Origin: UBA2329 sp964577215
Lineage (GTDB): Bacteria > Bacteroidota > Bacteroidia > Chitinophagales > Saprospiraceae
Assembly: GCA_964577215.1 (NCBI GenBank)
Contig: CAZNYK010000080.1
Span: 1 to 18,096, forward strand
Reading direction: 5' to 3'
Length of the DNA stretch: 18,096 bases
The position numbers and the translations under genes were made by a program. The notes below the pieces were generated by a model that saw nothing but the letters and a program-made list of their open reading frames with translations, ran no database searches and had not been told where the DNA came from. Of this stretch, positions 1 to 7,006 are shown one piece after another (position 1 is the stretch's first letter; the number at the start of each line of letters is the position of its first letter).

Positions 1-1188
1 ATCCACCTGCTCATGCCAGGGCAGGCCCCAGGGGCCGAGCAGATCGAGGAAGGGGTCGGGGTTGAACTGCTCCACATTGAACACTCCCCTACCCGACCAC
101 AGGCCGCCCAGCATCATGGCCGCGCCGAGCGCTGCGGGTACGCCGGTGGTGTAGGACACGCCCTGCGTGCCGGTTTCCTTGTAGGCGGCCTCGTGACTGC
201 AGTTGTTCCAGATGTAGTAGCTGCGGTCTTGGCCGTCCTTGACGCCTTTGATGCGGCAGCCGATGGAGGTTTGGCCGGTGTAGTTCTCGCCCAGTTCGCC
301 GGGATCGGGCAGCACGTACTTGAGGAATTCCAGTGGGATGACTTCCACGCCCTTGTACATGACGGGATCGATGCGGGCCATGCCGATGTTCTGGATCACG
401 CGCAGGTGGGTGAGGTATTCGTCGCCGAAGGTCATCCAGAAGCGGGCGCGGCGCAGGCTGGGATAATTTTTAACCAAGGACTCCAGTTCCTCGTGGAAGA
501 TGAGGTACGACTTGCGCGGTCCGATGCCGGGGTAGTTGATCATTTTGGCGATCTCGTGCGGCTTGGTCTCTATCCACTTTCCGTCCTGGTAGTAACGGCC
601 CTTCTGGGTGATCTCGCGGATGTTGATCTCCGGGTTGAAGTTGGTGGCGAAGGCCTTGCCGTGACTGCCTGCATTGGCATCGATGATATCCAACTCGTGC
701 ATCTCGTCGAAATAGTGTTTGGCGGCGCGGGCAGTGAATACGCCGGTCACCCCCGGATCGAAGCCGCAGCCGAGCACGGCGAGCAGGCCCGCATCGCGGA
801 AGCGGTCGTGGTAGGCCCATTGCCAGCTGTATTCGAACTTCGCCTCGTCCTTCGGCTCGTAATTGGCGGTATCTAAGTAATGCACGCCGGTTTCGAGGCA
901 AGCGTCCATGATGGTGAGGTCCTGGTACGGCAGGGCCACGTGCAGCACCATTGCCGGCTGGAACTCACGAATGAGCGCTACCAGTTCCGGTACGTTATCC
1001 GCATCCACGCGGGCGGTATGGAAGTTCTTGTGGCCGGTATCGCGGCGCACCGCTTCGGCAATGACATCGCACTTGCTCTTGGTGCGGCTGGCGAGAAGGA
1101 TCTCGGAGAAAATTTCGGGGTGCTGCGCGCATTTGTAGGCAACTACCCTGCCGACGCCACCTGCGCCGATGATGAGGATTTTGGACAT
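1..1188 (-). CDS. Carboxynorspermidine / saccharopine dehydrogenase-family protein (3' end cut by window edge)
   Basis: The minus strand reads open for 396 codons from an ATG at 1188 to the window edge with no stop. The N-terminus carries a Rossmann dinucleotide-binding loop, GAGGVG (residues 8-13). Further along are GFDPG near residue 141, a GSHGKAFATNFNPE stretch near residues 176-190, and NPDPF close to the edge. These match the saccharopine dehydrogenase family, and in particular carboxynorspermidine dehydrogenase, the NAD(P)H-dependent enzyme that joins aspartate semialdehyde to a diamine in the alternative spermidine/norspermidine pathway. Family members are about 400 residues long, so only a few C-terminal residues are probably missing. 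The start lies three bases from an assembly gap, so its promoter and upstream neighbour cannot be seen. A lysine-pathway saccharopine reductase is the alternative, but the similarity recalled to the Vibrio polyamine enzyme makes the polyamine role more likely. Confidence 0.85.
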   Translation of the reverse strand, partial: MSKILIIGAGGVGRVVAYKCAQHPEIFSEILLASRTKSKCDVIAEAVRRDTGHKNFHTARVDADNVPELVALIREFQPAMVLHVALPYQDLTIMDACLETGVHYLDTANYEPKDEAKFEYSWQWAYHDRFRDAGLLAVLGCGFDPGVTGVFTARAAKHYFDEMHELDIIDANAGSHGKAFATNFNPEINIREITQKGRYYQDGKWIETKPHEIAKMINYPGIGPRKSYLIFHEELESLVKNYPSLRRARFWMTFGDEYLTHLRVIQNIGMARIDPVMYKGVEVIPLEFLKYVLPDPGELGENYTGQTSIGCRIKGVKDGQDRSYYIWNNCSHEAAYKETGTQGVSYTTGVPAALGAAMMLGGLWSGRGVFNVEQFNPDPFLDLLGPWGLPWHEQVD

Positions 1189-1191
1189 TAT

Positions 1192-1291
1192 NNNNNNNNN
1201 NNNNNNNNNNNNNNNNNNNNNNNNNNNNNNNNNNNNNNNNNNNNNNNNNNNNNNNNNNNNNNNNNNNNNNNNNNNNNNNNNNNNNNNNNNN
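1192..1291. other. Assembly gap (100 N)
   Basis: Exactly 100 undetermined bases, the usual placeholder for a scaffold gap of unknown length. It removes the C-terminal part of the lysyl-tRNA synthetase gene and everything between that gene and the dehydrogenase. The two coding regions on either side happen to be in the same frame through the Ns, so an automated caller could wrongly fuse them. Confidence 0.98.
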
Positions 1292-2655
1292 ATGAACATG
1301 GCCTCCTCGTCGCCGCGGTCTTTGAGCTTGACCTGGTCTTCAAAGCGCTCGCGCTGATCGATGGGATCGTTCAACTCGGAGTAGGCATTGGCCAATTCCT
1401 TGCCGTTGACCATCAGCTCGAAGCGCTCCACTAAGCCCGGCTTGGAGCGATGCCGCTTGGTGAGCGGACTCATCTCCACCGGGTAGTCGGTAATGAATGT
1501 AGGTTGTATGAAAGACGCTTCGCACTTTTCGCTGAATATCTCGTCGATGAGCTTGCCCTTGCCCATGGTATTGTCCACTTCCAGGCCCAGTTTCCGGGCA
1601 AGCTCCCGCAGTTCGGTTTCCTCCATCCCATCCACATCGAAGCCGGTATGTTCTTTGATGGCGTCGAGAATTCCGATGCGCCTGAAGGGCGCCTTGAAGC
1701 TGATGACGTTGTCGCCTACCGGCAATTCAGTAGTGCCGTGCAGGTCAAGCGCTACTTTTTCCAATAGTTGCTCCGTGATCTCCATCATCCAGTTGTAGTC
1801 CTTGTAGGCTACATAGAATTCGAGGATAGTGAATTCCGGGTTGTGGGTTCGGTCGATGCCTTCGTTGCGGAAGTTGCGGCTGAACTCATACACCCAGTCA
1901 AAGCCGCCCACGATAAGCCGCTTGAGGTACAACTCGTTGGCAACGCGCATGTACATCTCTATGTCCAAGGCATTGTGGTGCGTGATGAAAGGCCGGGCCG
2001 TAGCGCCGCCGGGAATGGTTTGGAGCACGGGGGTATCCACCTCCAATGCGCCGCGGGCGTCGAGAAAATCCCGGATGCTTTTCACCATTTTGGTGCGCTG
2101 GATGAAAGTCTCCTTAACGCCAGCATTGACCACGAGGTCCACGTATCGCATCCGGTGGCGCAGTTCCGGGTCCACGAAGGCGTCATGCACATTGCCTTCC
2201 GCATCCATTTTCACGATGGGCAACGGGCGCAGGGATTTGCACAGGAGGATGAGCGACTGGGCATGGACGGTAATTTCACCGGTGCGGGTGCGGAAGACGA
2301 AACCTTCGATGCCGATAAAATCGCCGATGTCCAAAAGCTTTTTGAAAAACTCGTCGAAAAGGCGCTTGTCTTCGCCGGGGCAAATATCGTCGCGGCGAAC
2401 ATATATCTGGATGCGTCCGGAGGAGTCCTGCAATTCGGCGAAGCAGGCCTTCCCCATGTCGCGCACCATCATCACGCGGCCGGCGAGGCGCATATTTTGG
2501 AATCCTTCGGCGCCGTCTTCAAAGCGGGCTTTGATATCGGCGGCAGAGGCATTCAGCTCAAAAAGCTCTGCCGGGTAGGGCTCTATGCCGAGATCGCGGA
2601 TAGCCTGGAGGTTTTGCCTTCTGATGATTTCCTGTTCCGTCAATTGCATTGGCAT
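1292..2655 (-). CDS. lysS: Lysyl-tRNA synthetase, class II (C-terminus lost in assembly gap)
   Basis: The minus strand encodes about 454 residues of a class II lysyl-tRNA synthetase, which charges tRNA-Lys with lysine in the cytoplasm. The N-terminus (MPMQLTEQEIIRRQNLQAIR, then GIEPYP) is typical of LysS. It is followed by an OB-fold anticodon-binding region. The catalytic core shows GGATARPFITHHNALD (about residues 213-230), motif 2 as EFSRNFRNEG (about 257-266), and GKELANAYSELNDP (about 419-432). The sequence then runs into Ns at 1291, so motif 3 (the GLGIGIDRL-type ATP-binding segment) and any C-terminal extension are not visible. The start is taken at 2655; an in-frame ATG at 2649 is equally possible, and the frame stays open up to the other gap at 2675. 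This is probably an assembly truncation and not a pseudogene. Confidence 0.95.
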
Positions 2656-2674
2656 GTGTTTTTGGAGGCGCAAA

Positions 2675-2774
2675 NNNNNNNNNNNNNNNNNNNNNNNNNN
2701 NNNNNNNNNNNNNNNNNNNNNNNNNNNNNNNNNNNNNNNNNNNNNNNNNNNNNNNNNNNNNNNNNNNNNNNNNN
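2675..2774. other. Assembly gap (100 N)
   Basis: A second run of exactly 100 Ns separates the 5' end of lysS from the 3' end of the AraC-type regulator gene. The lysS promoter and any regulator terminator lie inside it. The true distance between these genes is unknown. Confidence 0.98.
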
Positions 2775-2778
2775 CACC

Positions 2779-3756
2779 TCAATAGTGTAATAGCTTGGTG
2801 GAATACGCCAGTGGCTTCACAATTTCGTTAGTGCGGGCATTGACGGGCATGAACTGCCAGGGGGTGGTCTGTTGAGTCCAGTCAAAATCCGCTTTTTCCA
2901 TATAGCGTTTCCGATATTCCAAAGGCGTACAGGAGCGATACTTTTTAAACAGCCGGTTGAAGTTGGCTAAGTTGTTGAACCCCGACCTCGCCGAAATTTG
3001 CGCCACGGTGTCATCGGTATCGAGCAAGAGCTTGCAGGCGTGCCCAACCCGGAGGTCAATCAAAAACTGGGTGAAGCTCCTGAAAGCGTATTTGTGAAAA
3101 AAGTGACTGAATGCCGATTCGCTCATATGTACCTGTGCCGCTACATCGCCGATTTTCAACTCTGCCTCAGTGAAATGCTTCAGGATATAGGCATACGCTA
3201 CCTGGATGCGGTTGCTCTCGGAGGGCATCCCCCTGGGGGAAAAACCTTCGCTTGACAAAAAAGCCGCCTCCGTGGCATTGGACAATAAATCGAGCAGGCT
3301 GAAAAATTCGATGATATTGGCAAATCCTTTGTCCTCCGTAATACTCAGCAGAATGGGCATGGCCTCTTCGAAAGTTCTGCCGCCGAATTTGATACCCCGG
3401 CCGGAATCCTGAAGCAATTTCCTGATCTTGAAGAAACGCTCCCTCTGGAACATCTGCCCGCTGAACAAATCCATAGCAAACTGGATGGTAATGACCCGGT
3501 AAGGTTGCCCGCTTTCCTGCATGTGCCGGTCGCCGTCCCATTTGTGGTAGAGATAGGGGCCGAGCAGCACTAAGTCGAAATCCGTGTATCGCTCGGTGGA
3601 ATCGCCCACGATGCGGGTCCCGGAAATACCTGCAATGAGATTCAACTCGAATTCCGGGTGATTGTGAATGGGGTAGTCGAACCCGTTGCTCGAGGAGTCG
3701 AGCACGACAAAAACGTCCTGCGACTTCAATGGCGTGATTTCTCTGTAGATATGCAT
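2779..3756 (-). CDS. AraC/XylS-family transcriptional regulator, divergent from susC
   Basis: This gene encodes a 325-residue one-component transcription factor. The N-terminal part resembles a cupin-like sensor domain, with PIHNHPEFELN at residues 29-39 offering clustered His/Glu residues. A linker of about 60 residues follows. The C-terminal AraC DNA-binding domain lies at about 195-281, with two helix-turn-helix units and the closing LFKKY...TPLEYRKRY signature. A tail of about 44 residues extends beyond the usual family end. The start chosen is ATG 3756 (MHIYREITPL), because related Bacteroidota regulators as I recall them begin with this type of sequence. An in-frame ATG at 3789 would add 11 residues and would lie upstream of the candidate promoter element. 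The gene is divergent from the SusC/SusD operon, so it most likely senses a sugar ligand and activates that operon. It ends 4 bp from an assembly gap. The ligand is unknown. Confidence 0.9.
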   Translation of the reverse strand: MHIYREITPLKSQDVFVVLDSSSNGFDYPIHNHPEFELNLIAGISGTRIVGDSTERYTDFDLVLLGPYLYHKWDGDRHMQESGQPYRVITIQFAMDLFSGQMFQRERFFKIRKLLQDSGRGIKFGGRTFEEAMPILLSITEDKGFANIIEFFSLLDLLSNATEAAFLSSEGFSPRGMPSESNRIQVAYAYILKHFTEAELKIGDVAAQVHMSESAFSHFFHKYAFRSFTQFLIDLRVGHACKLLLDTDDTVAQISARSGFNNLANFNRLFKKYRSCTPLEYRKRYMEKADFDWTQQTTPWQFMPVNARTNEIVKPLAYSTKLLHY

Positions 3757-3770
3757 AATATGGAAAAGAG

Positions 3771-3801
3771 TTATTCGCAAAAGTATCATTTATTCGCAAA
3801 A
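3771..3801. promoter_or_regulatory. Putative AraC-type operator: 12-bp direct repeat, 19-bp period
   Basis: TTATTCGCAAAA occurs exactly twice, at 3771-3782 and 3790-3801, start-to-start spacing 19 bp. Two direct half-sites about two helical turns apart are typical for AraC-family dimers. The downstream copy ends 9 bp before the TTTG at 3811, a position suited to activation of the susC promoter. The pairing with the adjacent regulator is inferred from position only. Confidence 0.6.
3778..3785 (-). promoter_or_regulatory. Possible -7 element of the AraC-type regulator gene
   Basis: Read on the minus strand this is TACTTTTG, another perfect TAnnTTTG match, 21 bases upstream of the chosen start at 3756. 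No well-spaced TTTG partner was found upstream. It overlaps the first operator repeat, which would allow autoregulation. Confidence 0.35.
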
Positions 3802-3808
3802 TAATACT
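3782..3808. repeat. Inverted repeat overlapping the operator
   Basis: The arms AGTATCATTT (3782-3791) and AAATAATACT (3799-3808) are complementary at 9 of 10 positions around the 7-base centre ATTCGCA. The palindrome is centred within the second direct repeat. It could be an alternative dimer site or part of the same operator. Confidence 0.5.
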
Positions 3809-3810
3809 AC

Positions 3811-3838
3811 TTTGACTGCTTTGAGTTGGGTAAATTTG
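3811..3838 (+). promoter_or_regulatory. Putative susC promoter of Bacteroidota type (TTTG / TAnnTTTG)
   Basis: TAAATTTG at 3831-3838 is a perfect match to the Bacteroidota -7 element TAnnTTTG. A TTTG at 3811-3814 could serve as the -33 element, but the 16-bp spacer is shorter than the usual 19-21 bp. A weak -33 contact fits a promoter that needs an activator. Transcription would begin near 3845, giving a leader of about 20 bases before the ATG at 3866. Confidence 0.55.
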
Positions 3839-3865
3839 CAGAAAGCCAAATAAACCGAGATCGCC

Positions 3866-6800
3866 ATGGGAAGGAGTCAACATACCGTTTTTGCATTCCT
3901 GTTCTTTTTATTTTCCGTACAAATAGCTTACGCACAGCCGTTTAAAGTGTCAGGAGTGGTGAGTTCATCCGAAGACAAACTGCCCCTGATCGGCGCTACC
4001 ATCCTCGAAAAAGGCACCGGCAGAGGCACTATTACGGATGTGGACGGCAGCTTCGGGTTGGATGTAACGAATGCCCAGGCAGTTTTGGTGGTCAGCTATG
4101 TGGGTTACCAAACCCAGGAAGTGCCTGTACAGGGCAGGGCGTCATTGACCATAGTGCTGACGCCCGAAATGAACATCATGCAAGAAGTAGTGGTGACCGG
4201 CTATAAACGCGAGATCCGCAGCGACGTCACTTCCGCGATCACTTCTGTAAAATCCAGGGATATTGAAAAACTCGTCGTGGTCGGCCTTGATCAGGCCCTT
4301 CAAGGACAGGCGCCGGGGGTCATGGTCACCCAGGTTACCGGCGCGCCGGGCGATGACATTGCCGTGCGCATCCGGGGAGTCGGCACGCTGGGCAACAACA
4401 ACCCGCTATACGTCATAGACGGCGTTCCTACCACTGGCGGAATCAATATGTTTTCACTCACGGACATTGAATCCATCGAAGTGCTGAAAGACGCTGCGGC
4501 AGCAGCTATCTACGGAGCGCGGGCTGCCAACGGCGTGGTGCTCATCACCACCAAACGCGGTAAATCAGGCGCCCCGGTGTTTTCCTTCGAATCCTATGCC
4601 GGCGTACAGCAGCCTGTCCGTCTGCCGGAACTGCTCAATGCGGAGGAATATCTCACCCTTCGCAATGAGGCCATTGCCAACGCCAACAGCCTTCGCAACC
4701 CGGCCAACCAGTTGCCTGCCTACGACCTTTCCATACTGGATACCTTGCCCGACAATAACTGGTTAGACATCATGTTCAACCCCGCGCCCGTGCAACGGTA
4801 TGCCTTGTCGGCAAGGGGGGGTAGTGAAAACAGCAACTATTACATTTCCGGGGAATATCTTTCCCAGGACGGTATTTTCACGGGACAAGGATTTGAAAAA
4901 TACCAGGTGCGCTTCAACGGCGAAATAGGCAAGAGAATATTCCGCATAGGAAACAACCTGGCGTTTTCCCATACGGATCGAAAGGTCATCAACGGTTCAG
5001 GCGACGGCTTCGGGCCGGGGAATGAGTTGAGCGGCGTCCGCTACGCGCTTATCGCATCGCCCGTATTCCCGGTGCGTTATCCCGATGGAAGTTATGTAAA
5101 AGTCACTTCCGACCTGGGCGACCCCGTGCTCTTCGGCGACGGCAATGCCAACCCGCTGGCTTTTGTGGAAAATACGGATTGGACCATTAAACGTTATCGC
5201 GTGTTCGGCAACGTCTTTGCAGAATTGACTCCTTTCGAAGGCTTTAACCTGCGCACAACCCTCGGCGGAGATTTCCTTTTCGATCGCGAAAAACTGTTCA
5301 AGGAACGCCTCTCCCCCGCTGTTTACGACCCCACGTCCCTGAACGAAGGCCGGGTATTCGATCAAACCTTGGTGTGGAACAACACAGCGGATTTCACCCG
5401 TACTTTCGGCGCCCACCGCATCTCCGCTCTCGCAGGCATGGAAGCCATTCAAAATCACACGGACTACCTCGGCGCTTCAGCCAACAACTTCCGCAAGACT
5501 GACCCCCTCTTCCGGTACATCAGCAGCAGCATCCCCGAAGAGATCAACAACATCGGCGCTTCCGGCATAGCCACGGAGTGGGCGCTACTGTCCTGGTTCG
5601 GGCAAGTAGGCTACTCTTACAAAGGCCGCTACATGCTCAATGCAGCGGTGCGCCGCGACGGTTCTTCCCGTTTCGGCAAAGACAATCGCTGGGGTACATT
5701 TCCCTCGGTCTCCGCGGGCTGGAATGTGTCGAACGAGCCATTTTTTCAAAACATCCGCTTTATTTCCAGCCTGAAACTCCGGGCCAGTTGGGGCCAGTTG
5801 GGCAACCAGGAAATCGGGGTGTATCCTTATAGTTCATTGGTTAGCTTAGGCGACTTCGTGTATGTGTTCGGCGAGCAGATCGTCACCGGGGCGAATGTGG
5901 TGGAATCCGGCAACAGCAATATCAAATGGGAAACCAGCACCCAAACCAATTTCGGATTGGACCTCAGCCTCAAGCAAGACCGTTTTTCTCTCTCCGTGGA
6001 TGCTTTCAGGAAACGCACCGATGACATCCTGGTACGAGTACCGGTACCGCAGGCCGGTGGTTCTACCCGCCCGCCTTTTGTCAATGCGGCTTCCGTGGAA
6101 AACAAAGGCATCGAGGCCGGGCTGATATACCGCAATAAAATCGGCAAATTCAACTACAATATCGGCGCCAACTTCTCGGCAATGCGCAACAAAGTGCTTT
6201 CCATTGCCGAAAGCGAACCCATTCTCGGAGGCTTCGGCCTCTCCGACGGCCCCATTACCAGGACGGAGCCGGGCTATCCCGTCGGTTCGTTTTTCCTGTG
6301 GGAAATGGCAGGGTTGTTCCAATCGCAGGAAGAAATCGCGAGCAGTCCATTCCAAACCGCCTTTACGCGCCCCGGCGACGTGAGGTTTGTGGACATCAAC
6401 GGAGACAACCGCATCGACGATAAAGACCGCCGCCACGTGGGCAATCCATTCCCCGATTTTACCTACGGAATTACGCTGGGGTTCAGCAGGGGCAACCTTG
6501 ATTTTTCTACCCTGATCCAGGGGATACATGGCAACGACGTGTATTTTCTCTATGGCAATTTCGCCTACGAAACACAATTGCGAGGCTTCAACTCCTATAA
6601 AGAAGTGTTGGGACGCTGGACTCCTTCCAACACCGATACCGACATTCCCAAGGTAAGCGTGGATGACCGCAACGGCAACCGCCGCGTTTCCACCCGGTTT
6701 TTGGCCGACGGCTCTTATATGCGGGTGCGCAACGTCACCCTGGGGTATAATTTTAAAGACGTCATCCGCTGGAAGGACATCGGCAACATGAGAGTTTACC

Positions 6801-6976
6801 TGACCGTGCAAAATGCCCTTACGATCACCCAATACCCCGGCCTCGATCCCGAGATCCAGGCCAACGCCAACGACACGCGCGGCCTGGGCCTTGCTTCCGA
6901 CCTCAGCGTAGGTATCGACTGGGGCACCGTACCCGCGCCCAGGACCTGGATCGCGGGGGTGCAGGTGGAGTTTTGA
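3866..6976 (+). CDS. SusC/RagA-family TonB-dependent outer-membrane transporter
   Basis: The 1036-residue protein is a SusC-type TonB-dependent receptor that imports oligosaccharides (or other large nutrients) across the outer membrane. A signal peptide spans residues 1-23 (cleavage after AYA). A carboxypeptidase D regulatory-like domain follows at about 27-100, with GTITDVDGSF and SYVGYQTQEV. The TonB box is at EVVVTGYK (107-114). The plug domain carries the SusC signature DAAAAAIYGARAANGVVLIT (209-228), followed by TTKRG. The rest is the 22-strand barrel, ending in a C-terminal phenylalanine (VQVEF) as expected for BAM-assembled barrels. Length and order of domains are standard for the family. 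It starts an apparent operon with the SusD-like gene 30 bp downstream and is transcribed from the TAnnTTTG promoter at 3811-3838. No ECF anti-sigma signalling domain is seen, consistent with AraC-type control. The substrate cannot be read from sequence. Confidence 0.96.
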   Translation: MGRSQHTVFAFLFFLFSVQIAYAQPFKVSGVVSSSEDKLPLIGATILEKGTGRGTITDVDGSFGLDVTNAQAVLVVSYVGYQTQEVPVQGRASLTIVLTPEMNIMQEVVVTGYKREIRSDVTSAITSVKSRDIEKLVVVGLDQALQGQAPGVMVTQVTGAPGDDIAVRIRGVGTLGNNNPLYVIDGVPTTGGINMFSLTDIESIEVLKDAAAAAIYGARAANGVVLITTKRGKSGAPVFSFESYAGVQQPVRLPELLNAEEYLTLRNEAIANANSLRNPANQLPAYDLSILDTLPDNNWLDIMFNPAPVQRYALSARGGSENSNYYISGEYLSQDGIFTGQGFEKYQVRFNGEIGKRIFRIGNNLAFSHTDRKVINGSGDGFGPGNELSGVRYALIASPVFPVRYPDGSYVKVTSDLGDPVLFGDGNANPLAFVENTDWTIKRYRVFGNVFAELTPFEGFNLRTTLGGDFLFDREKLFKERLSPAVYDPTSLNEGRVFDQTLVWNNTADFTRTFGAHRISALAGMEAIQNHTDYLGASANNFRKTDPLFRYISSSIPEEINNIGASGIATEWALLSWFGQVGYSYKGRYMLNAAVRRDGSSRFGKDNRWGTFPSVSAGWNVSNEPFFQNIRFISSLKLRASWGQLGNQEIGVYPYSSLVSLGDFVYVFGEQIVTGANVVESGNSNIKWETSTQTNFGLDLSLKQDRFSLSVDAFRKRTDDILVRVPVPQAGGSTRPPFVNAASVENKGIEAGLIYRNKIGKFNYNIGANFSAMRNKVLSIAESEPILGGFGLSDGPITRTEPGYPVGSFFLWEMAGLFQSQEEIASSPFQTAFTRPGDVRFVDINGDNRIDDKDRRHVGNPFPDFTYGITLGFSRGNLDFSTLIQGIHGNDVYFLYGNFAYETQLRGFNSYKEVLGRWTPSNTDTDIPKVSVDDRNGNRRVSTRFLADGSYMRVRNVTLGYNFKDVIRWKDIGNMRVYLTVQNALTITQYPGLDPEIQANANDTRGLGLASDLSVGIDWGTVPAPRTWIAGVQVEF

Positions 6977-7006
6977 TAATTTCTTGCTCAATAAAATATA
7001 GCCAAG

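Noticed and set aside
13..876. Long plus-strand open frame (287 codons) over the dehydrogenase gene
   Set aside because: It is antisense to a well-supported enzyme gene with recognisable motifs; its translation is low-complexity Val/Gly/Ala/His-rich, as expected from the complement of a GC-rich gene.
1768..2790. Plus-strand open frame of 340 codons opposite lysS
   Set aside because: It is the antisense shadow of lysyl-tRNA synthetase and runs through the Ns; no family is recognisable in it.
5781..5810. Tandem GGGCCAGTTG repeat in susC
   Set aside because: It encodes the conserved SusC-family ASWGQLGNQ segment; the DNA repeat follows from the protein motif.
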